A DNA stretch of 10,200 nucleotides, taken from Ferrithrix thermotolerans DSM 19514 (GTDB taxonomy: Bacteria; Actinomycetota; Acidimicrobiia; Acidimicrobiales; Ilumatobacteraceae). The notes below the pieces were generated by a model. That model did not search any database. It was not told where the DNA came from and was given only the letters and a program-made list of their open reading frames with translations. Location: contig CAMAQQ010000026.1 of assembly GCA_945860575.1 (NCBI GenBank), positions 1 through 10,200 of the forward strand, written 5' to 3'. Made by a program: the position numbers and the translations under genes. Shown here piece after piece: positions 1-5,439 of this stretch (within the stretch, counting starts at the first letter, position 1; every line of letters begins with the position of its first letter).

Positions 1-557
1 CCTTTGCGAGCAATCTTGAGCGCGTCGCCGTTGCCGCTTGGTTCAAACACCAGCACGTTTCCCGTTGCTTTGGCACGCGCTTCGATTAGTGCGCGCGAGG
101 CATACGAACCAATTTCTTCATCCGCTGTAATCAAAATCTCTGCATGATAAGACTCGCGAATTTCACTCAATCCATAAATTAGTTGAATGATGCCCGCCTT
201 CATATCGAAAATGCCAGGGCCGCGAGCAATGTCGCCGTCGACACTGAACCCGCGCTTGGCCACGGTGCCTTTTTGAAAAACAGTGTCGTGATGACCAACC
301 AGTAAAACCTTCGTGTCGTCGCTGCCCTTCCAATGCACATGCGGGCCTCTGTCGCTCGCAATAATTTCCGGGGCTTTGCCCAGCAGTTCGGTCATCACCT
401 TGGCCAAAAACTCGGCGCTAGTTTGTAAAAGTTCGGGCTCGTTCGAAGGGGACTCAATGTTCACAAACTGCTTGACATGCTCAAGCATCTGGGCGGTGCG
501 CGCATCGAGATTGGCACGCAACTCTTTTGGTGTTGGTGTTCCGTTCGGCAAACTCAC
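1..557 (-). CDS. M20-family zinc peptidase (CPG2/ArgE-like), N-terminal part
   Basis: Probable cytoplasmic dinuclear-zinc amidohydrolase that cleaves a peptide or N-acyl amino acid bond; the substrate cannot be told. It is partial: 185 codons are present and the frame stays open to the window edge. Counting from GTG at 557, the family motifs are GHHDTV (His89 and Asp91, zinc site), GPGIFDMKAG (Asp118, the bridging metal ligand) and TADEEIG (Glu147 catalytic base, Glu148 ligand). Spacing and motifs fit carboxypeptidase G2-like M20 proteins. The lid domain and last His ligand lie outside the window. The start is uncertain: an in-frame TAG directly precedes GTG557, so translation begins there or at the TTG two codons later; the residues before ELRANLDAR match the usual short N-terminus. 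A TATAGA box at about 561-566 may be a -10. No signal peptide is seen. The tRNA-Leu lies 50 bp upstream on the same strand. Confidence 0.9.
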   Translation of the reverse strand, partial: MSLPNGTPTPKELRANLDARTAQMLEHVKQFVNIESPSNEPELLQTSAEFLAKVMTELLGKAPEIIASDRGPHVHWKGSDDTKVLLVGHHDTVFQKGTVAKRGFSVDGDIARGPGIFDMKAGIIQLIYGLSEIRESYHAEILITADEEIGSYASRALIEARAKATGNVLVFEPSGNGDALKIARK

Positions 558-607
558 CTATCTATAGTGCCATGCCAGACCACTTGAATCTCGCTAGATA
601 ATTAGTG

Positions 608-692
608 TGCCCGGGATCGGACTCGAACCGATACAGCGCTTTCGCACCAGGGGGGTTTAAGCCCCCCGCGTCTACCATTCCGCCACCTGGGC
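608..692 (-). tRNA. tRNA-Leu (anticodon UAA)
   Basis: This is a class II tRNA read on the minus strand from 692 to the discriminator A at 608. The acceptor strands GCCCAGG and CCCGGGC pair except for an A5-C68 mismatch. The D-arm has GGCGGAATGGTAGAC. The anticodon stem is five G-C pairs around loop CTTAAAC, giving UAA, which reads UUA leucine codons. A long variable arm (GGTGC, GAAA, GCGCT) and the T-arm ATCGG-TTCGAGT-CCGAT follow. The long variable arm and close similarity to bacterial tRNA-Leu sequences support the identity. The 3' CCA is not encoded (CAC follows the discriminator), so it must be added by CCA transferase. It starts 7 bp after the stop codon of the upstream small CDS, so it may be read through from that gene. 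Confidence 0.96.
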
Positions 693-699
693 AACCCCC

Positions 700-1080
700 T
701 CAGGCTACGCGCGTTTGAGCCTCATCGCTAATTAATAACGATTCGACACTGCTCCATAAAAAGGTTCTGGCATTTTCGGCGTTTCGACTCGTCAACTCAT
801 TTGCCACGACAACCCCTTCGATCATGTCGGCGAGCACAGCCACAAATGGCCGACCACGCAACAACACAGAAACCACAACTCGGTTGTTGAACCGACGCAG
901 GCTTCGATCAACGCCAACAATTCGCGGTGGGCTACGAAACCCAGGTGGATACAAACCGTAACGATGGGCTTGACTCGCAATAATTCTCGCAGCACCAGCA
1001 AATTGGGCGTAGCGAACGGGTACGAGCGCAGTGCCACGCGTTGCAACGAGCCTTGAATCGTGATTGGTTGTGCTCGTCAT
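700..1080 (-). CDS. Conserved small protein of unknown function
   Basis: I do not recognise a named family. From ATG1080 the protein has 126 residues. It is Arg/Val-rich, has no signal peptide or membrane segment, and carries the run PPGFRSPPR, then a GVDRSLRR stretch and a strand-rich core ending in LADMIEGVVVANELTSRN. This looks like a soluble alpha/beta protein, and the style resembles conserved actinobacterial hypotheticals (recollection, not a search). The frame extends upstream to a TTG at 1137. I prefer ATG1080 because a TAATCT box (1086-1091) lies 5 nt upstream, the spacing of a leaderless start, and because the extra 19 residues look like non-coding sequence. It diverges from the nuclease gene at 1165, and tRNA-Leu follows 7 bp after its stop. 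The coding call rests on a long open frame with a plausible protein composition. Confidence 0.68.
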   Translation of the reverse strand: MTSTTNHDSRLVATRGTALVPVRYAQFAGAARIIASQAHRYGLYPPGFRSPPRIVGVDRSLRRFNNRVVVSVLLRGRPFVAVLADMIEGVVVANELTSRNAENARTFLWSSVESLLISDEAQTRVA

Positions 1081-1085
1081 GACGC

Positions 1086-1091
1086 AGATTA
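1086..1091 (-). promoter_or_regulatory. Putative -10 box (TAATCT) for a leaderless start at 1080
   Basis: TAATCT on the minus strand lies 5 nt upstream of ATG1080 and no Shine-Dalgarno is present. A TANNNT hexamer at this distance puts the transcription start on or next to the start codon, as in actinobacterial leaderless mRNAs. No good -35 is seen at 17 nt. Confidence 0.42.
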
Positions 1092-1164
1092 TGGCAAACG
1101 GGTATCGCACGGTTATCTCGCGCAAAATTATCTTCAAACACCCAATCTGTAACGTGATTAAGCC

Positions 1165-2088
1165 ATGTCAAACAAAGAACTGAACCCGATGCAACAAAGC
1201 GTCGTCGAAGTTCTCGGTAAACCTGCTGGCTGGGTGCCGCTTCCACCCACTGTTGTGTCGGCTGCGCGCGAACAACTTGAAACTGCTTTGGCACCGCTGG
1301 CTGCAAAATTATCCCCCGATCAACCACTATTTATTAGTAAGGGCAGTTTGAACGGTGTGCACGGTTGCGAAGCACATTTTATGGCATCACTAAATTCTTT
1401 CGAATGGACAATCAGCAACCTGCGTGGCACGGTGATGCACAAAGCGGTAGAACTTTCAATTAATTGGCGTGGACCAGTTGAGCCTGCAGATCTCGTCGAC
1501 GAAGCGCTCGCCCGTTTAGCAGACGAAGAGAGTCGCGGCCCGAGTCAATTTATCGCTCAATTATCACCAGGCGAACGAGCGCAACTCCGAAGTTATGCAG
1601 TCGATCTGTACACGAAGTTTGAAGAAAGTTTCCCGCCGCTCAAGGCGTCATGGCGACCAGTTACAGAAAGTTCGGCACGAGTTGGAATGTTTGATGGTCG
1701 AATTTTTTTATCAACACGAGTAGACCTGACTCTCGGTGGCGCTGGAAGCAAAGTAATCATCGACCTAAAGAGCGGACGAATCTATTCAAATCATCGAGAA
1801 GATCTTCGGTTCTATGCACTAGTTGAGTCGTTGCGCTCGGGTCAGCCACCACGACGACTGGCAACTTATTCGCTCGAGTCTGCGCGGGCCGATGTCGAAG
1901 AAGTCAGTGAAGGTGTTTTGCAATCTGCCGTGCGACGTGTCGCCGACGGTGCAAAGATGATTTACGAATTAACTAGCGAAAATCGTGAACCGAAATTGAA
2001 CCCTGGTGCACAGTGCCGTTGGTGTCCACTAAAAGATAGTTGCGAAACAGGCAAACAATTCTTAGAACGCGGTTTTGAAGACGACTAG
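1165..2088 (+). CDS. PD-(D/E)XK nuclease, RecB/Cas4-like, with probable [4Fe-4S] cluster
   Basis: Probable DNA exonuclease of the RecB C-terminal/Cas4 superfamily (307 aa), likely in DNA repair or recombination. Visible motifs, in order: Cys68 in LNGVHGCEAHF, the usual position of the first cluster Cys; LRGTVMHKAVEL with His92; Asp187 in TRVDLTL; IIDLKSGR with Asp200 and Lys202, the D-x-K catalytic pair; EDLRFYALV with Tyr217, where the QxxxY motif normally sits though the Gln is not obvious; and a C-terminal Cys trio in CRWCPLKDSC (Cys284, 287, 293). One Cys before and three after the nuclease core is the Cas4/AddB Fe-S arrangement. No helicase domain is fused and no cas gene or CRISPR array is nearby, so a stand-alone housekeeping or repair nuclease is likelier than CRISPR adaptation. 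ATG1165 is the first start; a TAACGT box at 1150-1155 would give a leader of only about 3 nt. Confidence 0.86.
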   Translation: MSNKELNPMQQSVVEVLGKPAGWVPLPPTVVSAAREQLETALAPLAAKLSPDQPLFISKGSLNGVHGCEAHFMASLNSFEWTISNLRGTVMHKAVELSINWRGPVEPADLVDEALARLADEESRGPSQFIAQLSPGERAQLRSYAVDLYTKFEESFPPLKASWRPVTESSARVGMFDGRIFLSTRVDLTLGGAGSKVIIDLKSGRIYSNHREDLRFYALVESLRSGQPPRRLATYSLESARADVEEVSEGVLQSAVRRVADGAKMIYELTSENREPKLNPGAQCRWCPLKDSCETGKQFLERGFEDD

Positions 2089-2091
2089 TTT

Positions 2092-2116
2092 TTGGCAGAA
2101 TTTTTAAGCCTGCCAA
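2092..2116. terminator. Possible hairpin between convergent genes
   Basis: A perfect 7-bp inverted repeat, TTGGCAG with CTGCCAA, is separated by an 11-nt A/T-rich loop. It lies 4 bp after the nuclease stop and downstream of bL37 on the other strand. Neither strand has a clear U-tract after the stem, so this is at best a weak bidirectional terminator. Confidence 0.35.
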
Positions 2117-2162
2117 TTAACCCTGCTAACTAGCCCTACAAATTAACCCTGTTGACTAGCCC
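2115..2162. repeat. 26-bp-period imperfect tandem duplication
   Basis: Two copies of a 22-bp unit (2115-2136 and 2141-2162) begin AATTAACCCTG and end GACTAGCCC or AACTAGCCC. They match at 20 of 22 positions and are offset by 26 bp. The second copy contains the bL37 stop codon (2156-2158), so the duplicated piece is the 3' end of that gene plus flanking sequence. Confidence 0.7.
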
Positions 2163-2242
2163 CGACCCATGTTTGGGCGCTTGCCATGATTGGCTTTTGA
2201 ACGACGCATACGAGCTTTTTTCTTTTTAGTTTTCTTAGACAT
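2156..2242 (-). CDS. Small ribosomal protein, bL37-like (28 aa)
   Basis: A 28-residue, extremely basic protein reads MSKKTKKKKARMRR, then SKANHGKRPN, then MGRG. The Lys/Arg-rich head followed by NHGKRPN is, from memory, the signature of bL37, the roughly 24-residue large-subunit protein found in actinobacterial ribosomes. The four residues after RPN look like a short C-terminal extension. The gene has no Shine-Dalgarno: its ATG is 6 nt after a TAGAAT box, so it is probably a leaderless transcript started inside the stop region of the HNH gene. It converges with the nuclease gene. The alternative is a fortuitous short ORF, which the specific C-terminal motif argues against. Confidence 0.68.
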   Translation of the reverse strand: MSKKTKKKKARMRRSKANHGKRPNMGRG

Positions 2243-2248
2243 GGGATT

Positions 2249-2254
2249 ATTCTA
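2249..2254 (-). promoter_or_regulatory. Putative -10 box (TAGAAT) for leaderless bL37
   Basis: TAGAAT on the minus strand ends 6 nt before ATG2242. Its first three bases are the TAG stop codon of the upstream HNH gene, so promoter and stop codon share bases. No convincing -35 is visible. Confidence 0.45.
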
Positions 2255-3283
2255 GTTGGCTAATTTACGCCATCGGGCTCGATTGCCAGAATATGGTGTG
2301 CCCTCGGCATTTGTTTTTGAGCAGATATAAACCAAAGTCTTGTATGTACCGCGCCCATCAACTGGAGCGCAATAAGACCCAGGGCTAATGTCTTTGGCTT
2401 CGGTCGACGCAGGAACCGAACTAGAAGTTGAACTAGTCGTGCTTGATGTTCCGACTGTGCTGGTCGAAACCGTGCTCGATGTTGCGACTGTGCTGGTCGT
2501 GACCGTGCTCGTCGTCGCAGTGCTTGATGTTGTGACTGTGCTCGTAGTTGTAGTAATAGCCGGCACAGTAATCGGCACAGCAACAACTACTGGTGCGGCA
2601 CTCCAACTCGCGATCGTCAGCGACCCGCAATCACTGCTCAGCAAATTACTAATCCGACCAAATTCGCTTTGATCCATTGACAAACCCCAACGAGCCTTCA
2701 CCGAAATCCAATCACCGAGATAAGTACACCAATAACTTCGCAGAGGTGGCATCCAATTTGAAGGATCTTTATCGCTCTTCGACATGTTCACGCGATCAGT
2801 CACTGCGATCAGCGTGCGACGATCTGTCATGTCATTGGCATAAGCCTTGCGTTGCGATTCGCTCCACGCCCACGCGCCAGAATCCCATGCTTCTTTCAAG
2901 GCAACGACATGATCAATATCAACATCGCCACGATCACTCAGATTTTTGCCGTCATATGGCGAAGCCCAATCGCCTGCCACGACATAACAGCGATACGGGT
3001 CAACTTGCGGTTTTGAAATGCTGTCGCGCTTTAAAACTTCTTCTCGGGTATCGCACCCGTTGCCATCAAGGTCTGCCCAGTGGATAAACAGACTGCGCTT
3101 GTAGCCAGTTTTATATTCGTTTTCAACTTTGATAACTGACAGCACAGATTTCGCATCTTCTGCTGCAAATTTGCGCTGCGAACCTTGTGTTGGATGAAGA
3201 CTAGAACCAGAAGCGCCAGTAACACTCGCAGTTGAAATCGCAACCACAAGCGCGACACCATTTGCCGCGATGCGCCAGTTCAC
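2252..3283 (-). CDS. Secreted HNH-family nuclease (DUF1524-type) with Thr/Ser linker
   Basis: 343 aa, read from GTG3283. Residues 1-26 form a signal peptide (Arg4, hydrophobic VALVVAIS, small residues near TGASGSS). Residues 45-215 match the exported actinobacterial DUF1524/HNH domain: NEYKTGYKRSLF, HWADLDGNGCDTREEVL, GDWASPYDG, then DVDIDHVVALKEAWDSGA with Asp122, Asp124 and His125, and DRVNMSKSDKDPSNWMPP with Asn166, Lys169 and Asp171 as the rest of the beta-beta-alpha-metal site. Cys77/Cys99 and Cys186/Cys219 could form disulfides. A low-complexity Thr/Ser/Val linker (about 240-292) leads to a short C-terminal module with CAPVDGRG and Cys305/Cys321, possibly surface binding. Likely job: extracellular or wall-associated DNA/RNA degradation for nutrients; a toxin role is less likely as no immunity gene is adjacent. 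A promoter-like TTGTGC-17-TAAATA precedes the gene. Confidence 0.88.
   Translation of the reverse strand: MNWRIAANGVALVVAISTASVTGASGSSLHPTQGSQRKFAAEDAKSVLSVIKVENEYKTGYKRSLFIHWADLDGNGCDTREEVLKRDSISKPQVDPYRCYVVAGDWASPYDGKNLSDRGDVDIDHVVALKEAWDSGAWAWSESQRKAYANDMTDRRTLIAVTDRVNMSKSDKDPSNWMPPLRSYWCTYLGDWISVKARWGLSMDQSEFGRISNLLSSDCGSLTIASWSAAPVVVAVPITVPAITTTTSTVTTSSTATTSTVTTSTVATSSTVSTSTVGTSSTTSSTSSSVPASTEAKDISPGSYCAPVDGRGTYKTLVYICSKTNAEGTPYSGNRARWRKLAN
2439..2552 (-). repeat. 33-bp tandem repeat in the Thr/Ser linker of the HNH gene
   Basis: Units at 2439-2471, 2472-2504 and 2520-2552 share GTGCTYGATGTTNNGACTGT (plus strand), with a partial 15-bp piece between the second and third. Each unit encodes 11 residues of the type TVxTSTVxTSS. 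The repeats stay in frame, so copy-number change would only alter linker length. Confidence 0.75.
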
Positions 3284-3297
3284 CTAATCAGCGTATC

Positions 3298-3326
3298 TAT
3301 TTACACAGTGTGCACTTTGCGCACAA
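3298..3326 (-). promoter_or_regulatory. Putative promoter of the HNH nuclease gene
   Basis: On the minus strand TTGTGC (3321-3326) and TAAATA (3298-3303) are separated by exactly 17 bp, a standard sigma70-type arrangement. The predicted start lies about 8 nt before GTG3283, giving a very short leader with only a weak TTAG element. An overlapping TAGATA (3294-3299) is an alternative -10. Confidence 0.42.
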
Positions 3327-3332
3327 TGCACA
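3309..3332. promoter_or_regulatory. 24-bp near-perfect palindrome, possible operator
   Basis: TGTGCA at one end and TGCACA at the other flank a central TGCGCA. Ten of the 12 symmetric base pairs are Watson-Crick, one is G-T, and one is mismatched. It covers the putative -35 and part of the -10/-35 spacer of the HNH gene and begins 11 bp after the ferredoxin stop. Binding of a dimeric repressor or activator would fit. As RNA it could also fold into a hairpin ending the upstream operon, but no U-tract follows. Confidence 0.45.
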
Positions 3333-3343
3333 GTTTCAACTCG

Positions 3344-3610
3344 CTATTTACCACTATTCGATTCGTTCATCTCATCTGCGATGTCAATAAAAATGCATTC
3401 ACCAGGGCAAACCTCTGCTGCGCGCAAAACACTTTGCCGATCGCGCGGCGCGACATGAGCAAGGCTCCCCGCGCCACCTGGATCATTTAATGGCACACCC
3501 AACTCGGCGACATATGCAATGCCGTCTTCAAGCAACTTGAACGCATCGGCACAATGATCTTCGCAAAGTCCGTCTCCCGTGCACAGGTCTTGGTCAATCC
3601 AAACTCGCAT
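3344..3610 (-). CDS. Single-cluster ferredoxin, Asp-ligated [4Fe-4S] type
   Basis: An 88-residue soluble electron carrier starting MRVWIDQD from ATG3610. Cluster residues are Cys10, Asp13, Cys16 and Cys20 in CTGDGLCEDHC, plus the distal Cys68 in CPGEC. The spacing C-x2-D-x2-C-x3-C is the [4Fe-4S] pattern with Asp at the second ligand, as in Pyrococcus furiosus ferredoxin (CIGDAIC); such sites can also hold [3Fe-4S]. The usual Pro after the third Cys is Ala21, and an extra Cys72 follows CPGE. An insertion of about 10 residues (VPLNDPGGAG) is typical of actinobacterial single-cluster ferredoxins. The frame extends to TTG3640 inside the previous gene; I chose ATG3610 because ferredoxin homology begins there. 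It is last in a four-gene operon, 10 bp after the MauE/DoxX gene. Partners could be the flavin reductase or an oxygenase elsewhere. Confidence 0.9.
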   Translation of the reverse strand: MRVWIDQDLCTGDGLCEDHCADAFKLLEDGIAYVAELGVPLNDPGGAGSLAHVAPRDRQSVLRAAEVCPGECIFIDIADEMNESNSGK

Positions 3611-3620
3611 CGGGGTAACG

Positions 3621-3995
3621 CTACTGAGTGAATGCAGCAACGAGTAGCAACGAAATCAAAACCATGTTGCGTAAGACATCTAACCAACTAATTGGGCGTT
3701 GTGATTTCGCGCCAAAACACGAACACGGCTGTCGCTCTGAGTCGCGCAAGCGCACCAACAACAACACGGTGAACGCACCCAGCAATAAAATGCCAGCAAT
3801 TACCGTTTGAGTTAGCCACCAACCGCCAACCAGCATCACACCAAGCGTGACTTCAGCAACTGGCACCAGCACGACAGCAGGGTCTGGGGCGCCGAGTGCA
3901 CGAGCTTGAAATGTCCAATTGTTGAAAGTCACAAACTTTGCAACACCTGCATACACGAACACTGCCGCTACGACAACGGCGAAAATAAAACTCAC
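3621..3995 (-). CDS. MauE/DoxX-type four-helix membrane protein with CSC motif
   Basis: 124 aa, integral membrane. Helices are predicted at about 2-22, 40-58, 62-82 and 105-122. The short segment between helices 3 and 4 holds RQPCSCFGAKSQRPISW with Cys91 and Cys93, followed by VLRN. This PC-x-CFG plus LRN pattern is characteristic of the MauE/DoxX-like redox-associated family. MauE proper acts in methylamine dehydrogenase maturation; the wider family is thought to pass electrons or handle thiols at the membrane. No mau structural genes are here, so a general redox role is the inference. The GTG start at 3995 overlaps the flavin reductase stop by four bases (GTGA), implying translational coupling. 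Confidence 0.87.
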   Translation of the reverse strand: MSFIFAVVVAAVFVYAGVAKFVTFNNWTFQARALGAPDPAVVLVPVAEVTLGVMLVGGWWLTQTVIAGILLLGAFTVLLLVRLRDSERQPCSCFGAKSQRPISWLDVLRNMVLISLLLVAAFTQ

Positions 3996-4486
3996 GAGGA
4001 TTGCGAGGTTCCTGTCACTGCTCCTTTGAAAAATACCATCGCACTTTTGGCAACTGCTAGCGCTTCAAGATTTTGCACCCGACCGACAACAAATAGGTGG
4101 TCACCAACTTGCGAACTCGACTCAATTTTGCAGTCAATGAATGCGAGCGAACCAGCAATTTTTGGAGACCCACTAGTTGCTGGTGTCCATTGCACTCCGT
4201 CAAATCTGCCTTCGGCTTCTTTTGCGAACCGCCAACACAACTCGCTTTGATCTTGCGCCAGCACATTGGCACAAAAACTGCCGGATGCTGCTATTGCAGG
4301 CCAGGTCTTTGAATTTACTCCTTGAAAAAAACCAACCAAAGGTGGGTCAAGCGAAATTGAAACGAATGAACCGATTGTCACTCCTTGTGGCTCGCCCGAA
4401 ACATCGACGCCAGAAACAATGACGACCCCTGTCGGCAGATTGCCCAACACACTCCGAAATTCTTTGGTATCAAATGCTGAGGTCAT
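3992..4486 (-). CDS. Flavin reductase-like FMN-binding protein (HpaC family)
   Basis: 164 aa, soluble, the usual length for the flavin_reduct domain (split beta-barrel, NAD(P)H:flavin oxidoreductase or an FMN-dependent enzyme). Family signatures appear in order: NLPTGVVIVSG (16-26), GVTIGSFVSISLDPPLVGFF (35-54, the FMN-binding stretch), SGSFCANVLAQDQ (68-80), RFAKE, and VGDHLFVVGRV (127-137). Such proteins usually supply reduced flavin to a two-component monooxygenase; none is in the window, so the partner is unknown. ATG4486 begins 3 nt after the MBL stop (TAA-TCG-ATG) and the end overlaps the next gene by 4 bases, so it is an internal operon gene with no separate promoter visible. Confidence 0.92.
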   Translation of the reverse strand: MTSAFDTKEFRSVLGNLPTGVVIVSGVDVSGEPQGVTIGSFVSISLDPPLVGFFQGVNSKTWPAIAASGSFCANVLAQDQSELCWRFAKEAEGRFDGVQWTPATSGSPKIAGSLAFIDCKIESSSQVGDHLFVVGRVQNLEALAVAKSAMVFFKGAVTGTSQSS

Positions 4487-4489
4487 CGA

Positions 4490-5359
4490 TTACGAGACTA
4501 CGGCAGAAACCTTGACCGACATTTCATCAGCCGCTGCGAACACCTGAAAACCCCGATTTTGTGCGATGCCGACCAGCCGACCAGCAATGACATCGAGTGC
4601 GTCGTCAGTACGCGCAGGGTCATGGTGAAACAATGCCAAACGCTTGGCCGATGTAGTTTCAGCAACCCACATCGCGAACTCAAGTGTCGAGTGTCCCCAA
4701 TTGGATTTTGTTGCAAATTCGGCTGGCGTATATTGCGAATCATGAATCAACAAATCTGTGTCCTGACATAATTGCCTGGCACCTGTCGTTAAAGCAAAGT
4801 CTCCGACTGGCTGTTGATGGTCAGATAAGTATGTCACTGTCGTGTTGTTTACCGCAACACGAAACCCGAGTGTCGGCCCCGTATGCGGCACAAAGCGACT
4901 CATAACTTTTGTTTCACCGATCGCAAAATCATCATCACCGATCTCATGAAAATTTACTGTTGCCGCAAATTCGTTGATACAAATCGGGAAAGTCGGTGGA
5001 CAAATTTTTGTAATGAACGCATCGCAAAGCGAAGCGCCGTCTGGCTGTCGTGGTCCATAAATATCAATCACGGTGTCAGGATGCAAGAGTGATTTAAAAA
5101 ATGGCAAACCTTGCAGGTGATCCCAATGCAGATGCGTCAGCAAACAGGCTCCAACAAATGGTTGTGGTGCGGCTGAGTCATCTTCGCTACAACTCAGGTA
5201 TCGCAAACCTGTACCGAGGTCAAAAATTATTGGTGACTCGCTACCAATATCAACTGAGACACACGATGTGTTTCCGCCGTAGCGCTGAGTTGATTGACCA
5301 TGACATGCAGTTGAACCGCGCACGCCGTGGAACCTTACGGTTACTTCGTTTTCCCCCAC
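4490..5359 (-). CDS. MBL-fold metallo-hydrolase
   Basis: 289 aa, cytoplasmic. It opens with VTVRFHGVRGSTACHG and RYGGNTSC, then FDLGTGLRYL, the pattern of RNase Z/phosphodiesterase-like MBL proteins. The metal site is THLHWDHLQGLPFF (His76, His78, Asp80, His81), with His159 in VPHTGP, Asp180 in YLSDH and His245/His246 in LFHHDP as later ligands; Asp207 in IHDSQY is also typical. It lacks the tRNA-exosite arm of RNase Z, so a phosphodiesterase or other ester hydrolase is likelier; the substrate is unknown. There is no flavodoxin domain, so it is not a flavodiiron protein despite the flavin reductase neighbour. It is the first gene of the redox operon, from GTG5359. There is no Shine-Dalgarno, and TAATCT lies 6 nt upstream, indicating a leaderless transcript. 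Confidence 0.9.
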   Translation of the reverse strand: MGENEVTVRFHGVRGSTACHGQSTQRYGGNTSCVSVDIGSESPIIFDLGTGLRYLSCSEDDSAAPQPFVGACLLTHLHWDHLQGLPFFKSLLHPDTVIDIYGPRQPDGASLCDAFITKICPPTFPICINEFAATVNFHEIGDDDFAIGETKVMSRFVPHTGPTLGFRVAVNNTTVTYLSDHQQPVGDFALTTGARQLCQDTDLLIHDSQYTPAEFATKSNWGHSTLEFAMWVAETTSAKRLALFHHDPARTDDALDVIAGRLVGIAQNRGFQVFAAADEMSVKVSAVVS

Positions 5360-5365
5360 CTTGAA

Positions 5366-5371
5366 AGATTA
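5366..5371 (-). promoter_or_regulatory. Putative -10 box (TAATCT) for the MBL/flavin/ferredoxin operon
   Basis: TAATCT on the minus strand is followed by 6 nt (TTCAAG) and then GTG5359. This is the leaderless geometry. It would drive all four genes down to 3344, since no internal promoter is apparent and the inner genes are overlapping or within 10 bp. Confidence 0.5.
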
Positions 5372-5427
5372 TTCATAATCAAGGCTGTTTGCGAACTACC
5401 GATGGCGTGACGTTAGTCCCAGTCAAG

Positions 5428-5433
5428 TATCTT
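5428..5433 (+). promoter_or_regulatory. Putative -10 box (TATCTT) for the alpha/beta hydrolase gene
   Basis: TATCTT is followed by 6 nt (TTAAAC) and an in-frame GTG at 5440. This matches the spacing seen at other starts in this window and is the main reason for placing the start at 5440 rather than at the upstream TTG5389. Confidence 0.45.
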
Positions 5434-5439
5434 TTAAAC

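Noticed and set aside
313..567. 84-codon plus-strand frame with Cys and Ser
   Set aside because: Antisense to the M20 peptidase, whose zinc motifs are clearly encoded on the other strand.
605..692. tRNA-Leu as an integration site of a genomic island
   Set aside because: No integrase, no second copy of the tRNA 3' end and no composition change next to it; the composition change is 7 kb away.
686..700. Hairpin around the G-run/C-run near the tRNA as a terminator
   Set aside because: The complementary runs at about 650-666 are the anticodon stem of the tRNA and no U-tract follows.
932..1327. 131-codon minus-strand frame across the divergent promoter region
   Set aside because: It overlaps both the 700-1080 gene and the start of the nuclease gene in other frames, and its Cys/Trp/His-rich composition looks non-coding.
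1165..2088. Cas4-like protein as a sign of a CRISPR system
   Set aside because: No direct repeats with regular spacers and no other cas-like gene are seen in the window.
2388..2672. 94-codon plus-strand frame rich in Val/Leu, like a membrane protein
   Set aside because: It is the antisense of the Thr/Ser linker of the HNH nuclease; the repeats produce a Val/Leu-rich artefact.
4490..5359. MBL protein plus flavin reductase as a split flavodiiron NO/O2 reductase
   Set aside because: The MBL protein has RNase Z/phosphodiesterase-like opening motifs and no flavodoxin domain is present in either gene.
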